Shown here piece by piece: positions 25,886-33,934 of a DNA stretch of 64,000 nt. The stretch covers positions 96,801 through 160,800 of the forward strand of contig JARLJQ010000012.1 in the NCBI GenBank assembly GCA_031291115.1. The letters are read 5' to 3'. Under the pieces are notes generated by a model, which saw only the letters and a list, made by a program, of their open reading frames with translations, was not told the DNA's origin and did not search any database. Each line of letters opens with the position of its first letter. Within the stretch, counting starts at the first letter, position 1. The position numbers and the translations under genes were made by a program. The stretch comes from Legionella sp. GTDB lineage: Bacteria; Pseudomonadota; Gammaproteobacteria; Legionellales; Legionellaceae.

Positions 25886-27248
25886 TTTATACTGGAAGAT
25901 TTTTATTTCATTCTGGTTAGCAACGATATTCATAATATTTACCACAGCCTGGGTTGTAAGCCATATTGCACAAAAATCTTCATTACCCGCACAAGAACAA
26001 CAATTCATGGACAGCTACGCTAATGCAGCAGTAGCTACCTTTGAATCAGGTCAACAAGCAGCGCTACTCAAATGGCTCGGTAAAATTGGAATTTCCCGTC
26101 ATATGTCGATGTACTTACTCTCAAGTACTGGAGAAATTATTGGCACCCAAGCTCCTCCAGAAAACGTTAAAAAAGTTGCGGAGAATCTTTTAAAAGACCA
26201 ACTGAGCGAAGGTATTTTAAAGTCAGGTAACCTAATAGTCAGTCATGAAATTTTATCCACGTCTGGAAAATTTTACCGCCTTGCCGCAGTCAGCGAAAAA
26301 CCGATTTCACATTTTGTAGGTATTCCTTGGGCAGGGCTTAGCATAAGACTTATCTCCGCAGCCTTCATAAGTGGTCTTATTTGCTATTTACTTTCGCTGT
26401 ATCTTACCCGCCCATTGCGCTCTCTTGGCATGGCTGCAAAATCACTTGCCACAGGAAAGCTTCATACACGAGTGGGGCATTTAAGAGGTCATCGTAATGA
26501 TGAGATAGCTCAATTAAGCGATGAATTTGATCGTATGGCGGAGCAACTGGAAAGACTGGTTCATTCTAAAGAACGCCTACTGCAAGACATTTCACATGAA
26601 CTACGCTCGCCACTGGCTCGCCTGCAAATTGCCATTGAATTAGGACGAAATAAAACCAATCATTTAGCGGATACCGAATTTAGGCGCATGGAGCTGGAGT
26701 GCTCCAGATTAAATGATTTAATCAGTGAAGTTTTGGAATTCGCACGCTTGGAAAAATCAACCACTGAACTGCAACTGCGCATGACTGACCTTCCTGTGTT
26801 ATTACAAAGTATTATTAGTGATGCCAATTACGAATGCGGTGATTCAGTACCTCGTGTATTTGCTGGCACAATCATGCCCTGCCATTTATTGATTGACCAA
26901 CGTCTTATTCACCGGGCTATAGAAAATATAGTCCGTAACGCCCTGCGCTACTCGCCAACAACCGAAAACGTTTTGGTCTCACTTAACTACGATGAGGCCA
27001 AGGAGAAAATATGCATCGACATCAGCGATAAAGGTCCCGGAGTTCCTGGAGATCAGTTAGAAAAAATTTTCACCCCATTCTACCGCGTTGACACCTCCAG
27101 AGAGAAAAAAACCGGGGGCTACGGTTTAGGCTTAGCCATTGTGTCACGTGCTATTAAGTTACATGGTGGTGAAATTTATGCTCAGAATAATCCTGATGGA
27201 GGATTATTAGTACGGATTATTTTTAAAAACAAGCCTGTGTCTTATTAG
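25878..27248 (+). CDS. cpxA: Sensor histidine kinase CpxA
   Basis: This inner-membrane kinase of 456 residues has a first membrane span at about 7-29, a periplasmic sensor region of about 120 residues, a second span at about 152-175, then a HAMP linker. The kinase core has H240 in DISHELRSPLARL, an N box (ENIVRNALRYS) and the ATP-binding DKGPGVPG and GGYGLGLAIV. It overlaps cpxR by 8 nt. A longer frame from a TTG at 25863 is less likely. The CpxA assignment is by pairing with CpxR and by the ELRSPLARLQ signature. Confidence 0.9.
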   Translation: MRSLYWKIFISFWLATIFIIFTTAWVVSHIAQKSSLPAQEQQFMDSYANAAVATFESGQQAALLKWLGKIGISRHMSMYLLSSTGEIIGTQAPPENVKKVAENLLKDQLSEGILKSGNLIVSHEILSTSGKFYRLAAVSEKPISHFVGIPWAGLSIRLISAAFISGLICYLLSLYLTRPLRSLGMAAKSLATGKLHTRVGHLRGHRNDEIAQLSDEFDRMAEQLERLVHSKERLLQDISHELRSPLARLQIAIELGRNKTNHLADTEFRRMELECSRLNDLISEVLEFARLEKSTTELQLRMTDLPVLLQSIISDANYECGDSVPRVFAGTIMPCHLLIDQRLIHRAIENIVRNALRYSPTTENVLVSLNYDEAKEKICIDISDKGPGVPGDQLEKIFTPFYRVDTSREKKTGGYGLGLAIVSRAIKLHGGEIYAQNNPDGGLLVRIIFKNKPVSY

Positions 27249-27289
27249 AAAAGGCCATAATAAGACGTAAGATTGTTAGCAAGAGGGCC

Positions 27290-27493
27290 TTAAATAAAGT
27301 CCTCACTCGCCCTGTTTTTTGAAGCTGCAACAGGCAGATTACTCACAGAAAACAATTCATAGGTACATAAGCGACCAAAAACCTCACTAAATTGTTGTTG
27401 CCAACTTTCTGCAGCCCAAGCAAAGGACTTTTGATACAAAAAAACATATAATAAATTTAAGATGCTGGATTTACCTGTCCAATTAAGGTACAA
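27290..27493 (-). CDS. Doubtful small open frame
   Basis: A 67-codon frame behind cpxA on the opposite strand. It has no recognisable motif and no clear ribosome binding site. It begins only 34 nt from the start of the divergent membrane-protein gene, leaving no room for separate promoters. Its residues are not strongly biased, so a small real protein cannot be excluded. I keep it only because nothing else explains 27249-27527. Confidence 0.2.
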   Translation of the reverse strand: MYLNWTGKSSILNLLYVFLYQKSFAWAAESWQQQFSEVFGRLCTYELFSVSNLPVAASKNRASEDFI

Positions 27494-27527
27494 TACGCAG
27501 AATTATAGTAACAGGATGAAAGTATAT

Positions 27528-28358
27528 ATGGTTAATGCGCGAAAATTGGACAGGACGAGCGGTTTTTTCTTCTTTTCAGGCTTCATGCTATCTAAACTCC
27601 AATACGTTCCTTTTGCGCTGGTAGCCGGCACTTTTAGATTCCTTTCTCTAGGCTTTTATCTTGTAGGCTACGGTTTATGGTTTGCATCAAACTATTTACG
27701 TCCTGGTCACCAACAACATCATAATGAATGGTATGGTTTTGCCAAAATGAAAGAACAATTCATTCTTTCATCTGCTATTGGTTTTATTGCAACCGCATTA
27801 AGTGTTGCCGCTGTCTTTTTACCTGTCTTATTTCCTCCTGCTGCCTGGCTTTTTGTTCTTGGAAACGTGGTTTGGGCAATCGGCGAATACCATAAATTAA
27901 AAAACCCACCAAAAGATGATGATGATTTTTCTACATCACGACAAAAAGCTTATTTAGCTTATACGGTCACTACTACAGGCATCAGCTTGATAACTGCTGT
28001 ATCTGCCACCCTGATGATTCTATTTCCACCAGTAGCCATCCCCATTACTATTTTTTCGCTTCTATTGTGTACTGGACTTGGGTTTTTATCTTTTGAATTT
28101 TGGTTAAACTCCAGTTATGGAGCTCATAAAGCAGATTCAATACCAGGAAGCCACTCAAAAATGAGTGCCGAATTAGGTTCTTCTTTGTCACACGACAATT
28201 CACCTTCACCAGAACCACAGCAGGGCAAAGCACTCTTTTCCTCAGCATCATCGCTTTCAGACAGCATAGTAAATGCTCTAGATGAGTCTTATAATCCTAC
28301 TACTCCAATGAAAGAACCCCAAATTGATGATGGTCTTCGCATGGGTTCTGGATTATAA
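27528..28358 (+). CDS. Multi-span membrane protein with polar Ser/Asp/Glu-rich tail, possible Dot/Icm substrate
   Basis: I do not recognise the family. The 276-residue protein is strongly hydrophobic over residues 25-190, with about five or six spans. Two halves look duplicated: SVAAVFLPVLFPPAAWLF (about 92-109) and SATLMILFPPVAIPITIF (about 159-176) share the LFPPxA hairpin core. Residues 195-276 form a soluble tail rich in Ser, Asp and Pro, with acidic patches before the end. Legionella effectors often combine membrane hairpins with such a tail, so translocation is a reasonable guess, not shown. An ATG 12 nt upstream (27516) is an alternative start. Confidence 0.7.
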   Translation: MVNARKLDRTSGFFFFSGFMLSKLQYVPFALVAGTFRFLSLGFYLVGYGLWFASNYLRPGHQQHHNEWYGFAKMKEQFILSSAIGFIATALSVAAVFLPVLFPPAAWLFVLGNVVWAIGEYHKLKNPPKDDDDFSTSRQKAYLAYTVTTTGISLITAVSATLMILFPPVAIPITIFSLLLCTGLGFLSFEFWLNSSYGAHKADSIPGSHSKMSAELGSSLSHDNSPSPEPQQGKALFSSASSLSDSIVNALDESYNPTTPMKEPQIDDGLRMGSGL

Positions 28359-28391
28359 TTTCTCGCTTTCAATTTTGATTAAGAGATATTA

Positions 28392-28793
28392 ATGGATTCA
28401 ATAACTGCGAAGATGATTTCTAATGCGCATAAAGCGCTTACACACTCTTATTCACCCTACTCCAAATTTACCGTTGCGAGTTGTATTCGCACGGATAAAG
28501 ATAATTTATATACGGGCATCAATATTGAAAACAGCTCCTATGGTTTAACCTTATGTGCTGAATCTGCGGCAATTGCGACTATGGTTACTGCGGGAGAACA
28601 ACGTATTAAAAGTATGGTAATTCTGGCTGGAACCAATGAACTATGTTCTCCATGTGGCGCCTGCCGTCAAAGAATTCATGAATTTTCCACACCCGATACG
28701 ATGATTCACCTCTGTAATCAAGATACAATCTTGCGCAGCATCACCATTAACGAGCTGCTTCCCTTAGCTTTTAATTTTGACTTTAAACCCTAA
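28392..28793 (+). CDS. cdd: Cytidine deaminase
   Basis: This zinc enzyme converts cytidine and deoxycytidine to uridine and deoxyuridine. The 133-residue protein is the short homotetrameric type. Zinc ligands and the catalytic Glu are seen in LCAESAAIATM and the PCGACRQRIHEF segment, and the N-terminal SPYSKFTVASC is typical. It is followed 14 nt later by purine nucleoside phosphorylase and then deoC, forming a nucleoside-salvage operon. Confidence 0.95.
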   Translation: MDSITAKMISNAHKALTHSYSPYSKFTVASCIRTDKDNLYTGINIENSSYGLTLCAESAAIATMVTAGEQRIKSMVILAGTNELCSPCGACRQRIHEFSTPDTMIHLCNQDTILRSITINELLPLAFNFDFKP

Positions 28794-28807
28794 TTTAGGA
28801 TAATTGT

Positions 28808-29647
28808 ATGACAAATACTGCAACAAAGCAGAGCTATCCCCATTTAGCAGCAAATTATATTAAAGAATTGTACCCTTCATTCAAACCAGAAGTTGCCGTA
28901 GTTTTAGGCTCTGGATTAGGCCAGTTTGCCGATGAGCTACAAGACGCGGTACGCATTAGCTATGAAGACTTGCCAGGATTTCCAAAAATCACTGTCCAAG
29001 GACATGGCGGCAATTTAATTCTTGGATATTGGAATGGCGTTGGCGTAATTTGTTTGCAAGGTAGAGCGCATACTTATGAAGGTTTGGAAAACTATGAAAC
29101 AGTTAAAACCTATGTTCGTACTTTAAAGCTATTGGGCTGTAAGTATTTTATTGCTACTAATGCATCAGGCTCTTTAAGAGAAGATGTTGGTCCTGGTGAG
29201 CTCTTATTAATCTCTGATCACATCAACATGCAACCAAGTAATCCATTGATTGGCCCTAACGATGATGAGTTTGGTTCAAGATTTTATGCCGTAGATAATG
29301 CGTACGACAAAGAAATGCGTCAAAAGTTTTTAGCTATTGCCGCCCAAAACTCAATTAAACTGCCTGAAGGCGTTTATATTTCTGTATTAGGCCCACATTA
29401 TGAAACGGCTGCGGAAATCAGAGCCTTTAAGATTTGGGGTGCTGATGCAGTAGGCATGTCAACTGTTCCTGAAGTATTGGTTGCGAACCATTGCGGCATG
29501 CATGTTGCTGTAATTGCCATGATCACAAACTTTGCTACAGGCCTTGCTCAAACCGCTCATAATCATGAGTCAGTAGTGGCTACCGCAGAAAATGCAGCTA
29601 AAAAGCTGAACTTGCTTATCAAGCAATACATTGCAGATCTCAAGTGA
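28808..29647 (+). CDS. Purine nucleoside phosphorylase, trimeric (class I) type
   Basis: This enzyme splits purine nucleosides with phosphate to give free base and (deoxy)ribose-1-phosphate. The 279-residue protein matches the trimeric PNP family: VVLGSGLGQFADEL (phosphate loop), a QGHGGNLILGYW segment, GRAHTYEG, ATNASGSLRED, LISDHINMQPSNPL, GPHYETAAEIR and GMSTVPEV. Its TGA stop overlaps the GTG start of deoC by 4 nt. Its product feeds deoC after isomerisation; a phosphopentomutase gene is not in the window. Confidence 0.94.
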   Translation: MTNTATKQSYPHLAANYIKELYPSFKPEVAVVLGSGLGQFADELQDAVRISYEDLPGFPKITVQGHGGNLILGYWNGVGVICLQGRAHTYEGLENYETVKTYVRTLKLLGCKYFIATNASGSLREDVGPGELLLISDHINMQPSNPLIGPNDDEFGSRFYAVDNAYDKEMRQKFLAIAAQNSIKLPEGVYISVLGPHYETAAEIRAFKIWGADAVGMSTVPEVLVANHCGMHVAVIAMITNFATGLAQTAHNHESVVATAENAAKKLNLLIKQYIADLK

Positions 29648-30399
29648 CTTTAGAATCCCATTTTAATGAGGTTTTAGAACAATTACTCCGCAGTACATCA
29701 GTTACTGCGGAGCAATTAATTCATTGCATTGATCTGACTTTATTGGATGAACACGCGTCTACTGAAGCTTTAGCGCAATTAAATCAGGATGCAAGAATTA
29801 ATAATGTTGCTGCTGTTTGTGTCTACAGCAAGCATTTAGCTCAGTTTCAGCAGTTAAATCAGATTCAGTTAGCCACTGTAATTAATTTCCCTCAAGCTGA
29901 AGACGCCCTTTCTGATTCATTATTAGCTATAAAACAAGCCATTGCATTAGGTGTTACTGAAATAGATTACGTATTCCCTTACCCAATGTACTTTTCAGGT
30001 AAAAAGCAAGAAGCCTTGACGCAATGTAAGGCGATTATTGAAGTCTGTAAGAATCATAAACTCACTTCAAAAATCATTTTGGAAACAGGTGCTTTTTCCG
30101 AAATACGCGATATTTATGAAGTCAGCGCCCAGCTCATTCAAATGGGTGGTGATTTTCTAAAAACGTCAACAGGTAAAATAGCTCAAGGAGCGTCATTGTC
30201 CGCTGTATTTGCACTGCTAAGTGCTATTAAAGACAATGGTAATGGCGCGGGCTTTAAAGTCTCTGGAGGAGTTAAAACACCGGCTCAGGCAGCTCAATAC
30301 GCGCAATTAGCAGAGTTAATCTCCGGTAAACAAATAAACAGCTCTTGGTTTCGAATTGGCGCTAGCAGTTTATTAGGTGAGTTATTAAAAAGTAATTAA
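29644..30399 (+). CDS. deoC: Deoxyribose-phosphate aldolase
   Basis: DeoC cleaves deoxyribose-5-phosphate to acetaldehyde and glyceraldehyde-3-phosphate. The 251-residue protein has the family order IDLTLLDEHAS, VCVYSKHL, TVINFPQ, EIDYVFP, SKIILETG and the Schiff-base Lys segment FLKTSTGK. A second conserved Lys is in FKVSGGVKT. It starts with GTG overlapping the preceding stop (GTGA), so translation is coupled. Confidence 0.95.
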   Translation: MTLESHFNEVLEQLLRSTSVTAEQLIHCIDLTLLDEHASTEALAQLNQDARINNVAAVCVYSKHLAQFQQLNQIQLATVINFPQAEDALSDSLLAIKQAIALGVTEIDYVFPYPMYFSGKKQEALTQCKAIIEVCKNHKLTSKIILETGAFSEIRDIYEVSAQLIQMGGDFLKTSTGKIAQGASLSAVFALLSAIKDNGNGAGFKVSGGVKTPAQAAQYAQLAELISGKQINSSWFRIGASSLLGELLKSN

Positions 30400-30466
30400 A
30401 AATCATACTAATCTCGGTTATACTGCGCCACGTAAATCAATAAGTACTTACTGGAGTTTTATTACC

Positions 30467-30841
30467 ATGAACAATAAATTCATACTTAAATCTGTCTTAG
30501 CAGTCTTTTTAGGTCTGGCATTAACAGGATGCAAAACACAAGCTCCTGGCGAATATGATTCAGCTGAAGTCGGCGAAGTAAAAAAAGTTATTCCAGGTAC
30601 TGTTATTTCCAAACGTGTTGTTAACTTGCATAGCAAAAGCACGACTGAAAAAAGCAGTGACATGGTAGACACTGACTACAATCAAACTCGCGGTGTTGAA
30701 TACGTTATTAAATTAAAATCTGGCGGTATTATTTCTGTTGTTCAAGCAGAAGATCTGAAATTAAAGAACAAGCAAAAAATCCTGGTTATTTATGGCAAAC
30801 ACACACGAGTTGTTGCTGATAATGGCAGTGAAACATTTTAA
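30467..30841 (+). CDS. SlyB/Pcp-like outer-membrane lipoprotein lacking the glycine zipper
   Basis: A 124-residue lipoprotein with signal peptide and lipobox ALTGC. The mature part aligns by eye with the two flanks of SlyB: EVGEVKKVIPGTVISKRVV and GVEYVIKLKSGGIISVVQ, with a closing VVADNG segment. Between these flanks SlyB normally has a 50-residue Gly/Ala-rich zipper; here there is only a short polar stretch (HSKSTTEKSSDMVDTDYN). It would thus be a soluble-domain version of the family. It stands alone after deoC with an upstream TATACT-like box. Confidence 0.7.
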   Translation: MNNKFILKSVLAVFLGLALTGCKTQAPGEYDSAEVGEVKKVIPGTVISKRVVNLHSKSTTEKSSDMVDTDYNQTRGVEYVIKLKSGGIISVVQAEDLKLKNKQKILVIYGKHTRVVADNGSETF

Positions 30842-30869
30842 TTACATTAATAAACGTTTCTTAATGTAA
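30842..30869. terminator. Short inverted repeat behind the SlyB-like gene
   Basis: TTACATTAA (30842-30850) and TTAATGTAA (30861-30869) are perfect complements with a 10-nt loop, beginning right at the stop codon. The stem is AT-rich and no clear T tract follows, so termination is only suggested by position. Confidence 0.4.
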
Positions 30870-30886
30870 CACTATCCCCCCTTACC

Positions 30887-30919
30887 CCGTCGTCCCGCGG
30901 CTTGTCCGCGGGACGACGG
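30887..30919. repeat. Perfect GC-rich palindrome
   Basis: CCGTCGTCCCGCGG (30887-30900), loop CTTGT, and CCGCGGGACGACGG (30906-30919) form a perfect 14-bp stem. Its base composition is far richer in G and C than the neighbourhood. Similar GTCGTCCCGCGG palindromes are dispersed intergenic elements in Legionella and other bacteria. It may also end transcription from either side. Confidence 0.75.
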
Positions 30920-31019
30920 ATCTAGGGAAAAAGACTTAACTTAATACCGTTCAGGTCAGATTTTATAAGAATAAAATACTGCCTCTACTAAGTCTTTTCT
31001 GCACAGGGGCGAGTCGCCT

Positions 31020-31679
31020 CTACTCAGCATCGCTACGTTGAGCAATCTCATCAGGACTTGCCAAGAATTTATTCTCAAAATCTATTACAAAGCCTGCAAA
31101 AATACGCACCATGCGATCATCAATTTTCTCAGGATAATGCACTGTGGTACTCCATGTTTTCTCATTAACATTACGATTTAACTCCGCAATGGGATGAGGA
31201 TTATCACTGGTTGACAGGATAACAAAACGATTGAAGTCAGGACTCGCATAAGCGCTGCCAATGGCAACTGATTTGCCCTCTTCATCGTATTCATAAATAT
31301 TAAATTTCGCAGCTTCCAAGGTAGTCATGTCACCGTCAATCAGGCCAATCTTTACACCACGAGTATCATAAACATCAACATCAGTTGCCCATGGATATAC
31401 GGAGCCTAATGAAATAACCCGCGTTATTCCGGTTGCTTGCCAGCCATCTTTATTAGATAAATCATAATTAGTGCGAATACGAAAAGCACTTTTTTTGATT
31501 GAACCAGGATAGGTTTCTTTAAGCGGTGATTTTATTTGATAGATTTCAGAGAATTTATAAATATCTTTGGATATCACAAAGTCATAAGGATGATCTTCAT
31601 GTACACCATAACTATTTGCCATGGCCGAATAAAAAATCGTAAACGGAACCAAAACACTTGATACAAATGACTTACGCAT
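31020..31679 (-). CDS. Secreted protein of unknown function
   Basis: A 219-residue protein with a probable signal peptide (residues 1-22, ending around AMANS). I cannot name a family. The central part alternates short strands and turns (VYDTRGVKIGLIDGD, FNIYEYDEEGKSVAIGSAY, FNRFVILSTSD, AELNRN, TWSTTVHYPEK) in a way reminiscent of the LURP-one/tubby-like fold. This is an impression, not an alignment. It is predicted to be periplasmic or exported. It is flanked on both sides by palindromic repeats. Confidence 0.6.
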   Translation of the reverse strand: MRKSFVSSVLVPFTIFYSAMANSYGVHEDHPYDFVISKDIYKFSEIYQIKSPLKETYPGSIKKSAFRIRTNYDLSNKDGWQATGITRVISLGSVYPWATDVDVYDTRGVKIGLIDGDMTTLEAAKFNIYEYDEEGKSVAIGSAYASPDFNRFVILSTSDNPHPIAELNRNVNEKTWSTTVHYPEKIDDRMVRIFAGFVIDFENKFLASPDEIAQRSDAE

Positions 31680-32016
31680 TACATAACCCTCTTATTTTGA
31701 TTATTAGGAACTACATACTTTACTCATTTGAAGCAAAGGTATCATATAGGAGTTATATTAATGTTTTATTAAATCAGTAAAATTAACTATTTTGGGTTCC
31801 CTGCTTCTCTCAGGACTTCGCTTTGGATCTAAATAGAACCCGTTCGGCCTGAGGAAGCGCTTAAGCGCTGTCTCGAAGGCTTGGCACAATTGGGGCAGAC
31901 AGTTCGAGACGGAGCTTCGCTCCTCCTCACTGCGAACGGGTTAGTGGGGAGGCAATATGATATATATAATTTTGTAACGGTCCATCAGGCTCTGGATGAC
32001 TGCATTTTGTTACCTT
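31680..32016. repeat. Gene-free stretch holding a copy of the CCGTTCG repeat family
   Basis: Within this stretch, 31837-31942 is bounded by AACCCGTTCG and CGAACGGGTT. Inside are AGCGCTTAAGCGCT (a 14-bp palindrome), GTCTCGAAGG and its counterpart GTTCGAGACGG, and the small hairpin GGAGCTTCGCTCC. This nested structure matches the cores at 50140-50190 and 55452-55483. The rest is AT-rich with no reading frame. Confidence 0.7.
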
Positions 32017-32850
32017 TTAAATCACAGCAAGCCACATTAAAGCACCATAATAAACACTGACAATAAATGCTTTAAAGCATTGAGCGGGTTCACGTTTGCT
32101 AATGAGTTTTTGCTGATAAATTAATACTAATCCTGCAGCAGCCCAGCAAATATAAAACCATTGGTGCGCACTATGGCTTAGAGCCCAATACAACCACAAC
32201 CCATGACTAACACATTGCAACAAACCAATAATCAACCGATCGTAACTTGCGAAATAAATAGCGGTAGACTTAACACCTATCTTTAAATCATCCTCTTTAT
32301 CAGTCATCGCATACATCGTATCGTAAGCAACAATCCAAGCAAAATTGATAACAAATAATAAAGTAGACTCAGCATTCAAAGCCACGCCTGAAACAACATA
32401 CGCCATAGGAATACCCATCGAAAAGGCTAAACCTAGAACTAACTGTGGCGCACTTATAAAGCGCTTACAAAACGGATATAGAATGGCTATGAATAAAGCG
32501 ATGAATCCCAGGTAAAAGCAATTCCAAGGCAGTTGAAGCAAGATTAAGAAGGCGGCAAAAAGCAAGGCAGCTAATAAAGTTAAGGCTTGCTTTAAACTGA
32601 CCTCTCCTGAGGTTAAAGGACGCAATTTAGTGCGTGCAATATGCTTATCGATGTCTCGGTCTGCAATATCATTAATAACGCAGCCAGCCGCACGCATTAA
32701 GACCGTACCGCTTAAAAATAATAGGAATAACTTAAGCGGAGGAGCACCATTATTAGCAAGCCATAAAGCCCAGGCCGTTGGAAACCACAATAATAAAATC
32801 CCTACTGGTTTATCAAAACGCATTAATCGCCAATAGGCATTCCATTTCAT
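32017..32850 (-). CDS. ubiA: 4-hydroxybenzoate polyprenyltransferase UbiA
   Basis: This integral membrane enzyme prenylates 4-hydroxybenzoate in ubiquinone synthesis. The 277-residue protein has about eight spans and both Asp-rich prenyl-diphosphate motifs: NDIADRDIDKHIARTKLRPL (near residue 60) and DTMYAMTDKEDDLKIGVKS. Its start overlaps the ubiC stop by 4 nt, so the chorismate lyase and the prenyltransferase are coupled, as ubiCA are in E. coli. Confidence 0.95.
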   Translation of the reverse strand: MKWNAYWRLMRFDKPVGILLLWFPTAWALWLANNGAPPLKLFLLFLSGTVLMRAAGCVINDIADRDIDKHIARTKLRPLTSGEVSLKQALTLLAALLFAAFLILLQLPWNCFYLGFIALFIAILYPFCKRFISAPQLVLGLAFSMGIPMAYVVSGVALNAESTLLFVINFAWIVAYDTMYAMTDKEDDLKIGVKSTAIYFASYDRLIIGLLQCVSHGLWLYWALSHSAHQWFYICWAAAGLVLIYQQKLISKREPAQCFKAFIVSVYYGALMWLAVI

Positions 32851-33386
32851 GAGGCAATCTCTCCTAATTCGGGTAACATGATTTCAACTAAATAAAATGA
32901 TTCTGTCTGTTGAAAAGAAAACTCAGCAACTCTTAGCCAAAGCGTTCCTTGAACCGAATCAATGTATTTTTTTACCCAATAAAATTCAACGCATTGATTA
33001 TCTATTGGATAATTAATCGAGTTAATTTTACTCACCCGCTCATTACCAAATATTAAATTTTTGATGCTTTCATTTTTTAAGCGATCAAAAAAAGCAGGAT
33101 CCAAATCATAACAAGATTGAGGAATGATACTTCGCGCATACCAATAAGCAACATCATGGCTTTTCATGATGATTTCACGTTGATAAACTGACTCAGTTTG
33201 AATATCAAGCAGGTTTTTACACCATAAATCAGTGTTTATCCATTCTTGTGAGATTAATTCGAGTTGCGCCTCACCTTTGGCCGTTCGTAATTTATCCGTT
33301 AATGGGAGTTGGTAATTTACCCATTCTAAAAATGCCTTAGAGCATTCTGCTTTTAATGAAAAAATAAGATGTGTATTAATAGGCAT
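32847..33386 (-). CDS. ubiC: Chorismate lyase UbiC
   Basis: UbiC makes 4-hydroxybenzoate from chorismate. The 179-residue protein shows the family landmarks VYQREIIMKS, WYARSIIPQS (with the active-site Arg), LIFGNERVSKI and LWLRVAEFSF. The C-terminal VEIMLPEL fits the usual end. Sequence identity to E. coli UbiC looks low, but the landmarks are in order and the overlap with ubiA supports the call. Confidence 0.88.
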   Translation of the reverse strand: MPINTHLIFSLKAECSKAFLEWVNYQLPLTDKLRTAKGEAQLELISQEWINTDLWCKNLLDIQTESVYQREIIMKSHDVAYWYARSIIPQSCYDLDPAFFDRLKNESIKNLIFGNERVSKINSINYPIDNQCVEFYWVKKYIDSVQGTLWLRVAEFSFQQTESFYLVEIMLPELGEIAS

Positions 33387-33430
33387 AAGTTCAGACTAGA
33401 GATAAGATGGCTCAATGGGATCTTACAAAA

Positions 33431-33919
33431 TTAACCGACTTCGGACAAGCTATTGCTAAGCCTTATTCTGCCGAGCCGATTTAAAATAATCCCTACGTGC
33501 TGATGTGAATCCACATTAACCAGTGAAAAACGACCATTAGTAATAGCCGTGGCAGGATTATTAGAAACAACTATTTTATCTGAAGCCTGAGCGCCCTTCC
33601 AAGTTAAACGCCAACGAGGATGTTGCCATTGCCATTGATACAGCAAATCCATTTTGTGAGTTTGCTGATTTAAAGCACTGAGCTTCAGACCATTAGACCA
33701 GCCAGATAAAGCATCTACCGGTGACAAATAAACGGGACGTCCTGTGATCATTGCCTGAATTTTAGCAAATTGCACAGCCGTTCTCAGCTCATCAAGAATG
33801 GTTTGTTGCTCGTTTTTACGTAATAAATAGGTGTATGAAGCGATGCCAATAGTTGATAAAACAGCGACAACAACCACTGTAATCATCAATTCAATGAGTG
33901 TAAATCCTTTTAGTTTCAT
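33431..33919 (-). CDS. Type IV pilus/type II secretion minor pseudopilin (FimT/GspH family)
   Basis: A 162-residue protein with a prepilin leader (MKLKG) and the N-methylation motif GFTLIELM, followed by a hydrophobic helix (VVVVAVLSTIGIASYTYLL). The rest fits GspH/FimT: a helix with ELRTAVQFAKIQAMITGRPVYL, then a beta-rich region with RFSLVNV and ILNRLGRIRL. It would be processed by the prepilin peptidase PilD and inserted in a pseudopilus tip. It lies between ubiC and a holD-like gene, away from other pilus genes. Confidence 0.85.
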   Translation of the reverse strand: MKLKGFTLIELMITVVVVAVLSTIGIASYTYLLRKNEQQTILDELRTAVQFAKIQAMITGRPVYLSPVDALSGWSNGLKLSALNQQTHKMDLLYQWQWQHPRWRLTWKGAQASDKIVVSNNPATAITNGRFSLVNVDSHQHVGIILNRLGRIRLSNSLSEVG

Positions 33920-33934
33920 AAAATTTCTTCGTCT

